From the NCBI GenBank assembly GCA_030247885.1, contig JAPDRO010000002.1:620001-684000 (forward strand): DNA of 64,000 nt, read 5' to 3'. The DNA is from Taxawa tesnikishii (nom. ined.) (Eukaryota; Ascomycota; Dothideomycetes; Dothideales). Positions 1-10,682 of the stretch are shown here, in pieces (positions within the stretch are counted from its first letter, which is position 1; each line of letters opens with the position of its first letter). The position numbers and the translations under genes were made by a program. Below the pieces are notes generated by a model. The model was not told the origin of the DNA. It searched no databases and saw only the letters and a program-made list of their open reading frames with translations.

Positions 1-1738
1 CCTTCAGCACCTGCGGAGGCCAAGGTCGATATGTGGACATACTACGCCCAAGGTATGACGACAATTTTCCATCTCAAGCGGGTTTGTCGGAACCTTCTAA
101 GCAAACCCATGTCTCTCCGCCGCAGTCGTGGATGATCTCTGTGGGAAATTCACCGTGGAGAGAGTTTGCTATGTGGAGAAGAACTGGATCGGAAGCAGGA
201 GAGGCTCTTCATGCATGCAATGGCGTGTGAGGGTTCGAAAATCCGACCCAGTTGACGACAGCGCTTGCACTCAGTTGAGTTGTCAAATCCAACACCAGGC
301 TAATGCATGAGTTCGCAAGATCGGAGTCGAGGTGAAAAGCTAAGCCTGCGCATCATCTGGACCTGGAGCCAACCGGTGCACGCTAACGCAGAGGCTATCC
401 AATAAGCCGCGATGGCTGTTCGCTTGACATGTGGGCGAAGGACTAGTTTTGATCAGCATGACTGACATCCAATAGCGGAACGGGGCATGACGAGAAACTG
501 CAGGTACCTGTGTACTATCTGTGTGACAGTGGGAACCTTACGCTCATCGAATCTGCAGTCTTGGTTACACACACGTCACAAAGTACATCGACAGCGTGCT
601 TGCAAACGGAACAAAGGCGGAATTCCTGATCTCAAGTATGCTTTCTACAGAGCTGTACTATCCAGTTTCAGGATTCAAACGCCAGACAGCTTCAACCGTA
701 TCGAATCTGATGCTTTGAGCAAACGCATCGGTAACCAGCTACCTCCTTCTCCCGCTGTCGTCCTACCAATACTACGGTTTCAAAGCGTCAGTTCTGCCGT
801 TCCGTAACATCTTGGAAATCTTCAACCAGGCCTTCGTTTGTACCACAGGCAACAGTGGCACGACACCAGCTGTCGCATCCGAGTCCGGAATAGCAACAAC
901 ATATAATATCACAGCAGCATGGGAGTCTTTCTTGATTAGCGTTACTGCAATTGACTACGATAGCGTTTCGTACACCGATGGGCCCATTCAGGACATGAGC
1001 TGAATGTGGCAGTACCGTTCGGGCACCACAATGGCCAGGCTGCAGGCATGGGCTGGGCTGACTGCAAGACTGTATGGCTGTTACCAGCGAGGGAACACGG
1101 AGAACCCCACACGATTCAATCCCGGTTCGAAAATCTCCAACTGTTGCGGTCTGGTTGTAATGAGACGTTCCCGGTTGGTCTGTCACCGAGTCCGAATGTC
1201 ACTGAGCCAAACAAATATTGAGGCTGGCACATCAACCCTACCAACATCATGTTCCCTTGTGGGGAATACGATCCGTACGTCTTCGTCCACAGCGTCCTGG
1301 TGCCCATGCCGTACTGACAGCTTCTACAGGTGGCGGACCCTGTCGCCAGCTTCGACCGAGACCGGATCGCCGAACAGGACGACGGTTCAGGTGATACCAG
1401 AGTGTAGCGTGACGCCTGCGAATGACAGCTTTTTCGGCATCGTCTACCCTGACATGGTGCATCTGTCGGACATGCGGGCTTTGCTGAACGAGTTTGACGT
1501 GGATTGTCAGAATCCCAGCACTGTGGGCCTCAGTAGGTGAGTAGTAAGAATTAAGATGACATCTTCGCGGACGGACGGCCTGCCTCGATGCTAAGATGCT
1601 GATGACTTCCACAGTCCCATCTCTACCGAACCACTCTACGCAGGTATAGGTTTGTTCCAGAGTGCGTTGGAGGCTTGGCTGCCGTGCTTTGGCAATGACA
1701 GTGATGGGTCTATGCAATTCGACTTCACGGTGTTATAA
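1..1738 (+). pseudogene. Decayed S28-family serine carboxypeptidase (5' end outside window)
   Basis: Pieces of one S28 (PF05577-type) secreted serine carboxypeptidase appear in order across shifting frames. They are SAPAEAKVDMWTYYAQ (1-50), YTHVTKYIDSVLANGTKAEF (from about 564), LKYAFYRAVLSS, YYGFKASVLPFRNILEIFNQA (about 763-833), QRGNTENP, NVTEPNKY then GWHINPTNIMF-GEYDP (region of the catalytic Asp), GIVYPDMVHLSDMRALL (region of the catalytic His), and ALEAWLPCFG near the end. In-frame TGA codons sit at 716-718, 1001-1003 (where a Trp is expected in MSWMWQY) and 1219-1221 (where Gly is expected). There are also several frameshifts and an insertion at about 62-486. Two introns still have intact GT-AG borders (504-558 and 1537-1614) and join codons correctly. 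The stop at 1736-1738 is the natural end. The catalytic Ser region lies upstream of the window. Family identity is recognised from these motifs; loss of function is clear from the stops. Confidence 0.85.
62..486. mobile_element. Possible ~425-base insertion inside the S28 pseudogene
   Basis: The protein reading breaks off at YYAQGMT (base 60) and resumes at GMTRNC (base 484). Removing the material between them restores a continuous family sequence. The flanks are GGTATGACGA (52-61) and GGCATGACGA (484-493), a 10-base direct repeat with one mismatch, as expected for a target-site duplication. No convincing terminal inverted repeats or coding sequence are visible. A small hairpin (GGTTTG...CAAACC) lies near 80-106. 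It could be a non-autonomous element or filler DNA; the class is unknown. Confidence 0.45.
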
Positions 1739-2604
1739 GGCTCGCAAGGAACGGAAGAAGACAGGACCTCTCGAACGTTCGGTCCCTGACTCCGGGGAAC
1801 CCGGCAGGGCCCCGCAACGGGAAGGTCATGGCGACAGCGTCCATGAGATACCCACGTGCTCCCTGTCTGTTCTCGCGAGTTGCGCGGTACTGCTTGCAAT
1901 ACTTCCTAATCGGCCCTTCATGAACCCCTCCTCCGCGGAGAAGCTCGTGCGCACACTTAATCAAATAAGAGTGCAGACGCCATTGCACAGTCTCTTAGCG
2001 GAATGACAGGTGGCGTTCAATAGCGCAGCTAAGGCTTCAAAAAGGCGGGGACGGGTGTTCGATCTTCACCGGTGAGATATCCGGACGCCAAGTTTAACCT
2101 GTCGTGCCACAGTGGTTGTTTGCAAGGATAAAGCAACTGCTCGCATGAGTCGCGTAGCCGGCAGCAAATCCCAGTCCTGCAAACATGATTAAGTATTGAT
2201 CTGCTTCTGCCGTTAACGAATCACTCAAGCCGGCGAAGGATAGATGCCTTGCATGAATCTTCGCCACCCTGGGCATGGAGGGACGAACAAAGGGGTGGAA
2301 GGGGTGAAAGGGGAATCAGAAGAGGCGAGCGAAACACAGGAACACACGTCGCAGATCTGATGAAATACCGCGCGAGTCGCAGATGCAGACCCTATCAGAT
2401 CTGACACTCAGTTTCTCGCCAAGTGCTCGGCTTGCAGTGGTCTACCGACAGGCACGAACAATCAGGGGTCAACCCGCTCCCTGCTGCGTGAAATCCATTC
2501 GGAGCCGCCAGAATGACCGGTTACAGGCACCTGAACAGCAAACTTTCTTTCTTATACACGAATTGTGCAACGGCAGCTGCAGCCACGTTCATCATACTGG
2601 TTGC

Positions 2605-3283
2605 CTAAAGGTGCGTCACCCCAGCCCATAGTTTTCTCACACACCAGACGCTCCACACCACCACTATCAGTCCCAGTAGCGCCCAAAAGATCAACAACAA
2701 CGCCATTTTGCCCTGCATTGAGAAGGCGTCGGTGATCTCGAGCCTCGCCATTTTCCTGTGCTTCTTGCGCGTGTACCACCGCTCGTTCCCGTCACTGGCC
2801 TTTCCCGGTATCGGCACGTTGCCCTGTATCGTGGTATGCTGCTCGTGGTGTTTCCCGTGCTGCCATGTGGTGTCCTGGGGATCCTGGTATGGCTCTGGAT
2901 CGTGGATCCATGTCCACAGAGAAAACCTCGACCAGAAAGAGTCCGGGTGTGGAGCATGCTGCGACAGACGCCAGGCGCGCTGCTGCCGATCGACTACGAC
3001 CAGCGAAAGCAGGAAAGACACCATGAACAGTGGCGAAACAATTACCTAGTACGGGTGAGTACAGTGACGCATTCATCAGTTCTTGTCTGCAGAGCGCGTA
3101 CACGCGAGAGAAGGGATTCGGACCCCCCGCCCCAGACTCTTCTTCGTGAGGGGAACCAATCTCTCCGGAAGCGATGACAGTGTCATCTGCAAGTTGGAGA
3201 AAAGGGTCAGAACCATGCTTGTGCCTGCTCAATCTGCGCGTGCCTCGCTCTGGCGACCGTAAGGCCTCCGCCGTAGCAGCCAT
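2605..3283 (-). CDS. Hypothetical two-TM membrane protein
   Basis: Proposed two-exon gene on the minus strand: exon 1 3283-3104 (60 codons), intron 3103-3046 (58 bases, GTGTAC...CTAG), exon 2 3045-2605, about 206 aa. The intron was inferred because the upstream frame (GSPHEEESGAGGPNPFSR) joins without a phase change to VIVSPLFMVSFLLSLVVV, a convincing membrane segment. The middle is polar with many His, Gln and Arg residues. A second membrane segment (MALLLIFWALLGLIVVVW) lies near the C-terminus with a short basic tail. No family was recognised. The alternative is a single exon from the internal ATG at 3024, which would cut into the first hydrophobic segment. It lies tail-to-tail with the S28 relic. 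Confidence 0.5.
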
Positions 3284-5293
3284 AGTGGGCGGAGGCGCAG
3301 CTGCTGCGATTTGCGGCTGAAGTCAAGAGGGCGAAGTCAATTGACGAGTTCCAACCAGGCTTTTGCACTACTGTAGGCAGAGGGCATTTAGATGCTTCCT
3401 CGACGGCATCAGTCACGAAAGGCGCTGGTCGTTGTAGGACCGGTGGTGGTGATGACGACGACGTTACTCGTGCATCCCTTGGTTTGAAGTCGGCACTGTG
3501 CGGCACGTGCCGGTAGATAGTAAATCCTCGCCGATAGACGCGCTCTAGCAGAACCACGTCGCCGCACGCGTGGCGACCAATGAGCAACAAAGCGTGCGCT
3601 AGTCGATATCATGTCCCTCGCTTTATCGGAAGATACGGCACAGAGATTGGTTATGTTTTGACAGGTCTTTAATCCTTCACATGGCATCTGCACGGACGCG
3701 GGCGGTGGGTGTATGTGAGATGATCATCACCGCAAGCTTCGTGCAAAACAAATTGCATTTACCCTTTACAGAACTCCAGCCAAACCCAAATTCAAAAAGA
3801 AGTATCCGCGCATAGCCCCCGGCCGGCGCGCATAGGCTCACGCAACGCCCGCACCATACGGCGCTTGACGTGACCGGGCCCATCCTACCTAGCCGCCCAG
3901 ACTCCCCACAGAATGCAGGGCATCTCAGATACCGGCCCAACCCCAGCACACTCATGTCTCGGCAGCCACAGCCACACAGAACAGATGCAGTACGAATGTC
4001 GATCCCCACGTGTCAGGTCAGCTGCCGTTGGACCACTGCTTAATGAGGCGAGCCTGGTTGTCGCCGGACGGCCGTCCTCCGAGTCGATACGACGACACAC
4101 GATCCCATCGGCTATGCTCCACATAACTGCTTAGGGTTTGCGCCTGTTCAGAGGCCATCATCCTACCCAGGCCCATGGGGACCATGTGTTAAGTGTCGAG
4201 GCAATCGCATCAAGCCATTCGTGGCGGCCCTGCCCGTCTGTCAATTTGCGACGGTCTACACCAGTGCCGCCGCCCAGGCTTACCGAGACCTTCCTCTCGA
4301 CTCCGGATCGTCTCAAGCAGCGCCTCCAGGAGCGCTTCTCATGCTCTGTTCTTCCACAAGCCGAGGCATGTGAACGAAGCGGTTCGGTACTGGACTGCTA
4401 CCTACCGGTAGCGTTTCACTTGCTATCCCACGGCCCCTCATATTGCTGCAGCTATAAGCCATAAGTCTACCGCTTGCATCATGGCTTCCAGCGCTGGCTT
4501 GCGTCAGTGGTTGCAGCCTCGCTGACGACCATGGCACACGACAAACCACGTCGACCATTCCTTCCGCATGGCGCAGCCAAACCGACGCCTGCCTTGAAAG
4601 GCCTAGCCCGTAATAGATCGAGTATTAGTATACTTCTTCTCATGAGACACCATCGGTCTGTCACTCGCGCTCGAAGCAACGCCGACTGCCACGAGCGAGT
4701 AGAAGACAAACCGGAACGATTGTTCTGCACACGAATCAGGCTGCAGATGCCCTTGAGGCTGACGGACCGCCATGCGCCACGACACGTGCGCAGGGGAAAT
4801 CTCTGCAATCGTATGCCCTCCACGTGCGCCACTCCGCTGTGCTAAAGCCCTTAGCAGTTGCGATGATCTGTGCCTCGTTGGAGGAGAAGCCGCCGTAAAA
4901 AGCTTCCGGATCCGGTACGCTGCTACACAAGCTACATGACGGGGAAGGCGCCCCAAGGCCCGCAGTAGTGGCTCCGAATTGCCGGATTATGGGTGGGTTG
5001 CAGTATATGCAACACTCCTTTGCCCAACCTTGGAAGTGCGGTTAGCTGAAGTTAAAAGGTACCCAGACCAATGACGGTTTCAAGGGAGCAGCGAGAAGGC
5101 CACCGACACTGATCTCCAAAAACGAAAGCAACCATGTGCGTCTTCAAATATTATACCGTCGCTGCGCTTTTGTGCCACTGTACCTCCCACAGGTTGCCGT
5201 CGATCCTGCCCATCAGCTCATGCTATCACTGCCAGCTACCGGAGCTGCAGAACAATAACAACAACAACACCAATACTTGTGTGGCGCAAGGGA
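3284..5293. other. Long stretch without a convincing gene
   Basis: Only short overlapping ORFs of both strands are seen, none with a recognisable fold or membrane pattern, apart from the zinc-cluster-like relic near 4185. An ORF on the minus strand at 4930-4736 (SSVPDPEAFYGGFSSNEAQ) has a protein-like composition and could be a worn fragment, but its identity is unknown. An (AAC)-rich patch lies at about 5252-5272, just upstream of the next gene. Confidence 0.5.
4185..4250 (+). pseudogene. Possible relic of a Zn2Cys6 zinc cluster
   Basis: In one frame the bases from 4185 read CVKCRGNRIK. After a shift of frame they read HSWRPC, then VCQFATVYTSAA in a third frame. Together they resemble the C-X2-C-X6-C-X5-C-X2-C start of a fungal binuclear zinc cluster, with two bases missing at the third Cys and one base missing in a C run at about 4232-4234. 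Downstream frames soon hit stops. The match is short, so chance is a real alternative. Confidence 0.25.
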
Positions 5294-6664
5294 ATGAGTA
5301 CCTTGGAAATACACTCATCTCTCGGAGGGATTCTTGATCGCATTCCCAGAAAGCATTGTTTAGCGACGTTCGATGGTCACACGGTCTCAGATTCCGACAG
5401 TCTTGTGGTCACCTCGCCCTCCTTCAAGCAACTCAAACCACACCGCCGGAAGTCTGCCAGCCCTCAGAGATTGGTCCGGTCCTACAACAGCATGTCTGAA
5501 AGATCCACCCCTGTTTCACCAGGCTCTGGTAGAGAGCCACTTGGCTCGCCATCGACTGAGCAGCCTACGAGCAAGGTCGATTGGCAGTTCATGAACATCA
5601 GCCATCCTTCAGATGCCAAGGCCTCCCGCGCTCGACGTGCAGTCCGCTCCCACGTCACTCGACAACAACACCAGAAAGAGCACCTCGCTCGTCGGTCCAA
5701 AAGTCTACCACAATCCTCAAATTCCAAAGAGGAGTCCGTAATGGATCGTGGAAAGGCTGCCTCAATCTCGAATCCAAGCTCTCAGTTGAGCGAGTCATCT
5801 CGACATCAGCGCAGTAGCATCACTCCCGAAATACCCTCCGCTGGTACTTCTCGTACTACTACGCCGCAACCGCAGCCACAAACGCAACCGCCTGGCATAG
5901 ATCTCCTTCCCCGGCTTGGCGGCCTTACGTGCAGGAGATACTGGATACGAGTAAGTAAGATTGACCGACTTTCCTGCAAGCAGTGTTAGCCCAAAACCAG
6001 CATGAAGCCCATGAATCTTACACAATTAACCTTCCGTCCCAGTCCTTCTCTGTTCGCTCCCTATCATTCGTATAATCATGTTCTCATGTACTGCTGACCA
6101 AGCGCTGACAGCGAGCCAGGTCACGCAGAGTTCGGACACGAGATGCAACCTCCTGGAGCAGCCCTTGACCCGTCACTAAAAGCCCATATATTGTCTTTTA
6201 TTGCTTCGGACGCCGCATCGTTCTGTGCCGGTTTCCTCTTTTGTACCGCATTCTACAGCGCAGTGTACGGTGGTCACTCTCACAACATCAATATCCTAGA
6301 ATTGAAAGGGATGACGATAAGCGCAATCAACGAAGCTCTACCGGACGCCGCTAGAGGCCTAAGCGACCAAGTCATCTTCGCCGTAGCTGAGATGGCGGCC
6401 TACGAAGCCTTTTTCGGGGATGTTTCTGTATCTGCAACACACCTGAACGGGCTCACAAGGATGGTGCGATTGCGAGGTGGACTTTCTTCGCTTGGAGTGA
6501 ATGGCATTCTCGAAAGGATGCTGCTTTCGCTTGACGCAAATGTCGCCTACTTTACGAGGACGAGCCATCGATTCGATGATTCCTTCTCGCCGAGCATGCC
6601 TCACCCACCTCCCAATCTGAGACTTCTCTCACATGTCAGGCAACATCAAGACGTGACCCGGTGA
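5294..6664 (+). CDS. Fungal_trans_2 (DUF3468-type) transcription factor-like protein
   Basis: Two exons: 5294-5954 and 6120-6664, with intron 5955-6119 (donor GTAAGA; an overlapping GTAAGT at 5951 is possible), giving about 400 aa. The N-terminal half is Ser/Pro/Arg-rich and contains DWQFMNISHPSDAKASRARR followed by VRSHV, the short conserved stretch that sits ahead of the regulatory domain in many such fungal proteins. The second exon has ELKGMTISAINEALPD, then AVAEMAAYEAFFGD and THLNGLTRMVRLRGGLSSLG, which is the typical Fungal_trans_2 helical core. There is no Zn2Cys6 cluster in the readable N-terminus, so direct DNA binding is uncertain. The protein ends early for the family (usually 450-550 aa), so a further 3' exon may exist; one candidate reading frame lies at about 6740-6880. 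Start chosen at MSTLEIHSS; an in-frame ATG further upstream is not available. Confidence 0.6.
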
Positions 6665-9006
6665 CCCTGGCAGCGTACACTGCATGGCATTGTCCACGAA
6701 GCTGCCTGCGGTTTCCAACCCAACATTTCAGAGGCCAAAATGGGAATGCTAGGGTATATTAAGAAGCGAGAATATACCATACACAAGACACTTGGGGACT
6801 TTGGGAAAGCTTATGGATCCGTCGTTCGTCTCATCACTCGTTGCGAGCACGAAACGTACAAGTTCGTGGCAGGGTCTTAGCATCCGGCTCTGCTGATTCG
6901 GAAGCACAGTCGCGAACAGATGAGACCATGCACCATACCATGCTGCATTCGCTGGACGCCACTACTTCTCCCTCCTCGCAATTCAAGCATCTTGATCTTG
7001 GATGAGTAGACGAACAATTAGTAGTAGAACATCAAGCACATACCACTTGGTCAGACACCCGTCCTCGCAACTCGCGAATCCTTGCAAATTTTCAACGTTT
7101 CAAGGAGCTTGGCAGGGGGTCTATCGGCTGCCTGCATAGAAGTGAAGAGACCGCCTGACAATCGCAGCCCTACAACTACTGCTTGCCTGATGGGGCAGGC
7201 AACTGCGTCAGTTCAACTGATAAGCAGCTGTTCAGTGGGTCTTCCCTGCCCAAAAGAACGGAAGGCCGGACGTCACCAATCATTGAAACTATACCCTCGT
7301 AGTGGTACCACGCATTCTGCCGTAGATCTTAGTACACAGACGCAGCTCAAGGCGAAGAACGGGTGATTCTTCGGGTGGTTTCGTGCATGGGGATGTCTCG
7401 GGCGAAGAAGCAACAGGCATCTCGAATCGCACGCTGCGGCGTAAAGGTCAAGATAGGAGCGGATCTCCGGACGCCTTCCTTTTGACAGGTGAAGAACAGA
7501 CAAGTGGCGCAGATCAGGAGCCACACCCCACGCGGAACGTTCTACAGTGCACATCTCTAGCTTAGTGAAGCTTGCAGATGAGGCTCTGGAGCAGTCTGAA
7601 TCGGCCGGAACGCACCTGTTGAAAATCGAGAGCGGGAACGCTCTCGCCTGTTCTCTCGATAGCTGGAACGTGTTCGTCTTGTTCAAACTCCGTTCCTAAG
7701 CGCCCACCTGTCTTTTGTGGAATGGTGGTCTCGAAATCCCGTGTATGCGTCTAACAACGTGATACACGATACTTCCAGCGTAGTTCCTTGGCAGACGCTA
7801 CATACCCAAGGTCCGAGGTTGAAGTAGCACTGAGGTCTCGGAGAACTGGCCGGCGGCAACGCCTAACCAACGGGGGCCGCTTCATTGCATCAGCTCGAAA
7901 CATCTCGATCGAAACGACACACACGCACGACGCCGGCCGACTGAAAGCGAACACTGGCCGGCAGAATCTTGGATGGTCTGCAGTTGCAGTCCGGAGCATG
8001 CAACAGCCTGCGTGTTTTGTACCCGGGACGGGGAAACATGCCGTTCTTTGGGGAGATTGTAGAAATTGGAGATGCACTTGAGCTTTTATCCGATAGCGAC
8101 ACGACAGGGGTTGTTCAGTATTCGGTAGAATGTCGGTAAGCTCGGGCGTTAGCGGCGAATTGTCCTGACACCCTCGTGCAATGTGGCAGCAAGTTTGCAG
8201 AGAACATCAGCCCACCTAAACACCCTTTCTGCCCAACCTGTGCTTTCGATAGTGATCGAGGTAAAGGCACAGTCTCTGTCTCTCCGACCGCGGAACAGGG
8301 AAAACAAGACTCTGATTGCGGCTACCCTGGATAACACCGGATCTATATAGAGATGTGGTGCCGATGAAAGTGGTCCTAGTCGCTTTATAAGTTTCTAGAG
8401 CTCTGTCATCTTCGCTGACGCGAACAGGTAGATGTTTCTTCTTTGTATGCATGCACTAGGGTGTGCTACCCTGAGACCAAGCAGAGGACATGTTCATGGC
8501 CTCGAGAGCCTCAGCGGCTGACGAAGCGCCATCTACGCTTTCTTCCCTGGCTGTCTACTTCGTACTTCCTTCCTTTCTTTTTTCTCTCTCTTGGGTATTT
8601 AAGCGACATCGACTGTACCTTTCACCGGGACTCAAGTCACCCGCTGCATAAGAGAATGTTTGGGTTCAGATATACATACTCTGTACAGATGAAAGTGAGT
8701 GCGTTCCTCCTCTCTACCATTAATGGACCCGGCTCGTGATTCAACGCCACGGGGAAGACACCAGACTGTCCTGCGAAGTAAGAGCGGAGATCGTCTGACT
8801 TTCTACACTGCACTCAACCTCCGCTGTTCCATCTTGAATACTGACATGAACATGGAGTGCAAACATGGTGTAGCAGTCAGCATGACGACATGTCTTCCTG
8901 AACCCTCCAGTAATCTCTGTTTGCCGACGATCGTCCCGATGGGTTTGCTAAGAGGCGACAGAAGATATTGCGCCGAATCCTTGGGTTCGACATCTCGACT
9001 TTGGCC
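6665..9006. other. Gene-poor region
   Basis: No reading frame longer than about 140 codons and none with recognisable motifs on either strand. The longest (minus strand, 7686-7273) has a composition typical of a chance ORF. An AT-rich patch lies near 8335-8460. No repeats or terminal inverted repeats stood out. Untranslated parts of neighbouring genes probably account for some of it. Confidence 0.5.
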
Positions 9007-9249
9007 CTAGTAAATCTCCACCGAGGTGAAATCAAATGCACCATCCGCTACCTACCCCTCTAAGGCGGGCGCTGGATCTGGCACAAACAGCCTTACCTTT
9101 ACTTGTTGTCTTCTTTCTCCTGGGCGAGATAGTGCAAGATTCTTCCGCTCTGCTTGCGTGAAGCTCTCGTGTTCCTGCGCCGTTCTCGATCTTGGGAGAT
9201 CTTGTTGTGTTAGTGCGTAGCCGGATGGATCTAAGGAAGTGGACGACAT
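9007..9249 (-). CDS. Small two-exon hypothetical protein (65 aa)
   Basis: Below usual ORF cut-offs once spliced. Exon 1 9249-9097 reads MSSTSLDPSGYALTQQDLPR and continues in a polar, charged stretch ending RPGERRQQVK. Intron 9096-9052 (45 bases, GTAAGG...GGGTAG) joins phase 0 to exon 2 9051-9007, VADGAFDFTSVEIY-stop. The join produces a smooth, uniformly polar small protein with an acidic C-terminus, and codon use in both exons looks coding. No membrane segment or Cys motif. Family not recognised. The weak branch site is the main doubt; unspliced, the frame would continue to a nearby stop. Confidence 0.45.
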
Positions 9250-9742
9250 AGGAAGAGTGTCTAGCACCGTAACAATGATTGCAATTGCTGTGGCATGGAA
9301 GATGATATGGGAAAGTAGATGTATATAATCACAGGAATGCGTGACTTGGCGTTTTCTCCCCGATAAAGAGAGACATGTGCGCCCGTACAAACGGCACCGA
9401 GACATCCTCAAAATTGGGTCTTCAATGGTCTCAACAGGCATTTGATCTGATCTTGGTGTTATCTTGAGGTAGCAGTGATTCAGAGCACCTGCACTTGTGC
9501 GACATACGCAGATGCAGGATGTGCGATGCCTGCCCCCAGCGCTCGGTAGAGTTACAGAGGTACGATAAGGCTGCCATCGAGTGTCTGATGGATCGCTTCG
9601 TTGAACAATGCGCTGACGGAGATAACGTCTGGCACAACAACATTACATTATCTTTCTGCATACACCTTGTTTGACCTGCAGTGTCGGCTGTCAGTCAAGT
9701 CCACTCTTCCACGAAGCCATGTTTCTGCAATGATGCACCTAC

Positions 9743-10105
9743 TCAAGTCGACATCCACCGACTGACAAAGGGTATGATGGCAGCCGCCACAAAATGCGGT
9801 GTTGCAGCTAGGCCACCAGCATATTTGAGAGTGACCCATCCATCGACACATCCATCAACAGCCAATAGCGATGCCATGGTGCCCACGGCTTGCAAGTCTC
9901 CACGCTGGAGAAAGATGGACGAGATGATGCCGAAGGTGAGATTGCGCCCACCCATGCATTGCACGAACCCGGCCGCGAACGTGTTCTCATGAACGGGCAT
10001 CCCGAAAAGTGCGGCCATGGTTGTAGGACTGAACAGGCCGACGACGCCTGTACCGAGAAGGAATCCAGTGACGCCGTAATTGGCGAGGAGCTTGAGGTCC
10101 GACAT
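9743..10105 (-). CDS. DUF4267 family small membrane protein
   Basis: A single-exon protein of 120 aa with four hydrophobic segments: about residues 6-28 (ANYGVTGFLLGTGVVGLF), 38-60 (NTFAAGFVQCMGGRNLTFGI), 62-85 and 95-115 (PHFVAAAIIPFV). The pattern GMPVHENTFAAGFVQCMGGRNL and the closing DGWVTLKYAGG region are typical of fungal DUF4267 (PF14087) proteins, whose biochemical role is unknown. The ATG at 10105 (MSDLKLLANYG) is taken as start; the longer frame begins with a non-ATG codon. It is divergently placed relative to the carboxylesterase gene, with about 580 bases between the two starts. Confidence 0.75.
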   Translation of the reverse strand: MSDLKLLANYGVTGFLLGTGVVGLFSPTTMAALFGMPVHENTFAAGFVQCMGGRNLTFGIISSIFLQRGDLQAVGTMASLLAVDGCVDGWVTLKYAGGLAATPHFVAAAIIPFVSRWMST

Positions 10106-10387
10106 GCTTGTTCTGGGCAAGACTGGTGCTTGGGTGTGGAGAGAAGTGGTCAGTTGGGATTAAAGGTATCAAATTGACGGGAGGAACACAGTGAAACGGA
10201 CGACGCGTGACGGGTGTTTTGCCTGACGTCACCGTGTCGATTGGATATGAGAGGCGCCCGCGCGAATACCTACGCACTCCAACCTCTCCTCCTATATACA
10301 TTTACTACACCTACCGCGCTAGCTTTGCTCACGTCTGGTTGATGGCTCGATTGACGCTCCGAATTGGCCCTCAATGCCTGGCTGGGA

Positions 10388-10417
10388 ATGGGCATGGGCA
10401 TGGGCATGGGCATGGGC
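10388..10417. repeat. Hexamer microsatellite (GGGCAT)n
   Basis: Four to five perfect copies of GGGCAT in the intergenic space between the DUF4267 protein and the carboxylesterase gene, about 270 bases upstream of the latter. Confidence 0.9.
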
Positions 10418-10603
10418 CCCTCATTGCACTCCGCAATGGAAAGCCATGAGCCAGGCATCGTTGCCCGGCTAAAGAGCACCATGCAGGGTGACTCTCCTTT
10501 CGGTATGGCATCCCAACAAGCGCCACGGTAGTAATCCTGTGTCACTGGCACTTGGACATGTTTCCCCGCTTTCCCCACTCTAGCACTGCTCTTCTTCCTG
10601 CAG

Positions 10604-10611
10604 TATATATA
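10604..10611 (+). promoter_or_regulatory. TATA box of the carboxylesterase gene
   Basis: TATATATA lies 72-79 bases upstream of the ATG at 10683, following a pyrimidine-rich stretch (10557-10600). The spacing suits a regulated fungal promoter. Functional status is inferred from position only. Confidence 0.5.
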
Positions 10612-10682
10612 CGTCTAAGTGCTGCGGATGTTCTCTGCGTGCAGCTAAGCGTCTTCGAGAAGGCCAGGGCTTGAACGGCACA

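Noticed and set aside
225-250. GGTTCGAAAATCC resembling a tRNA T-arm
   Set aside because: No acceptor stem, anticodon arm or internal A box at the right distance; no cloverleaf could be formed.
1004-1540. 178-codon ORF that might be called an intact gene
   Set aside because: Its parts belong to different frames of the S28 relic; only the last 50 codons are in the true frame.
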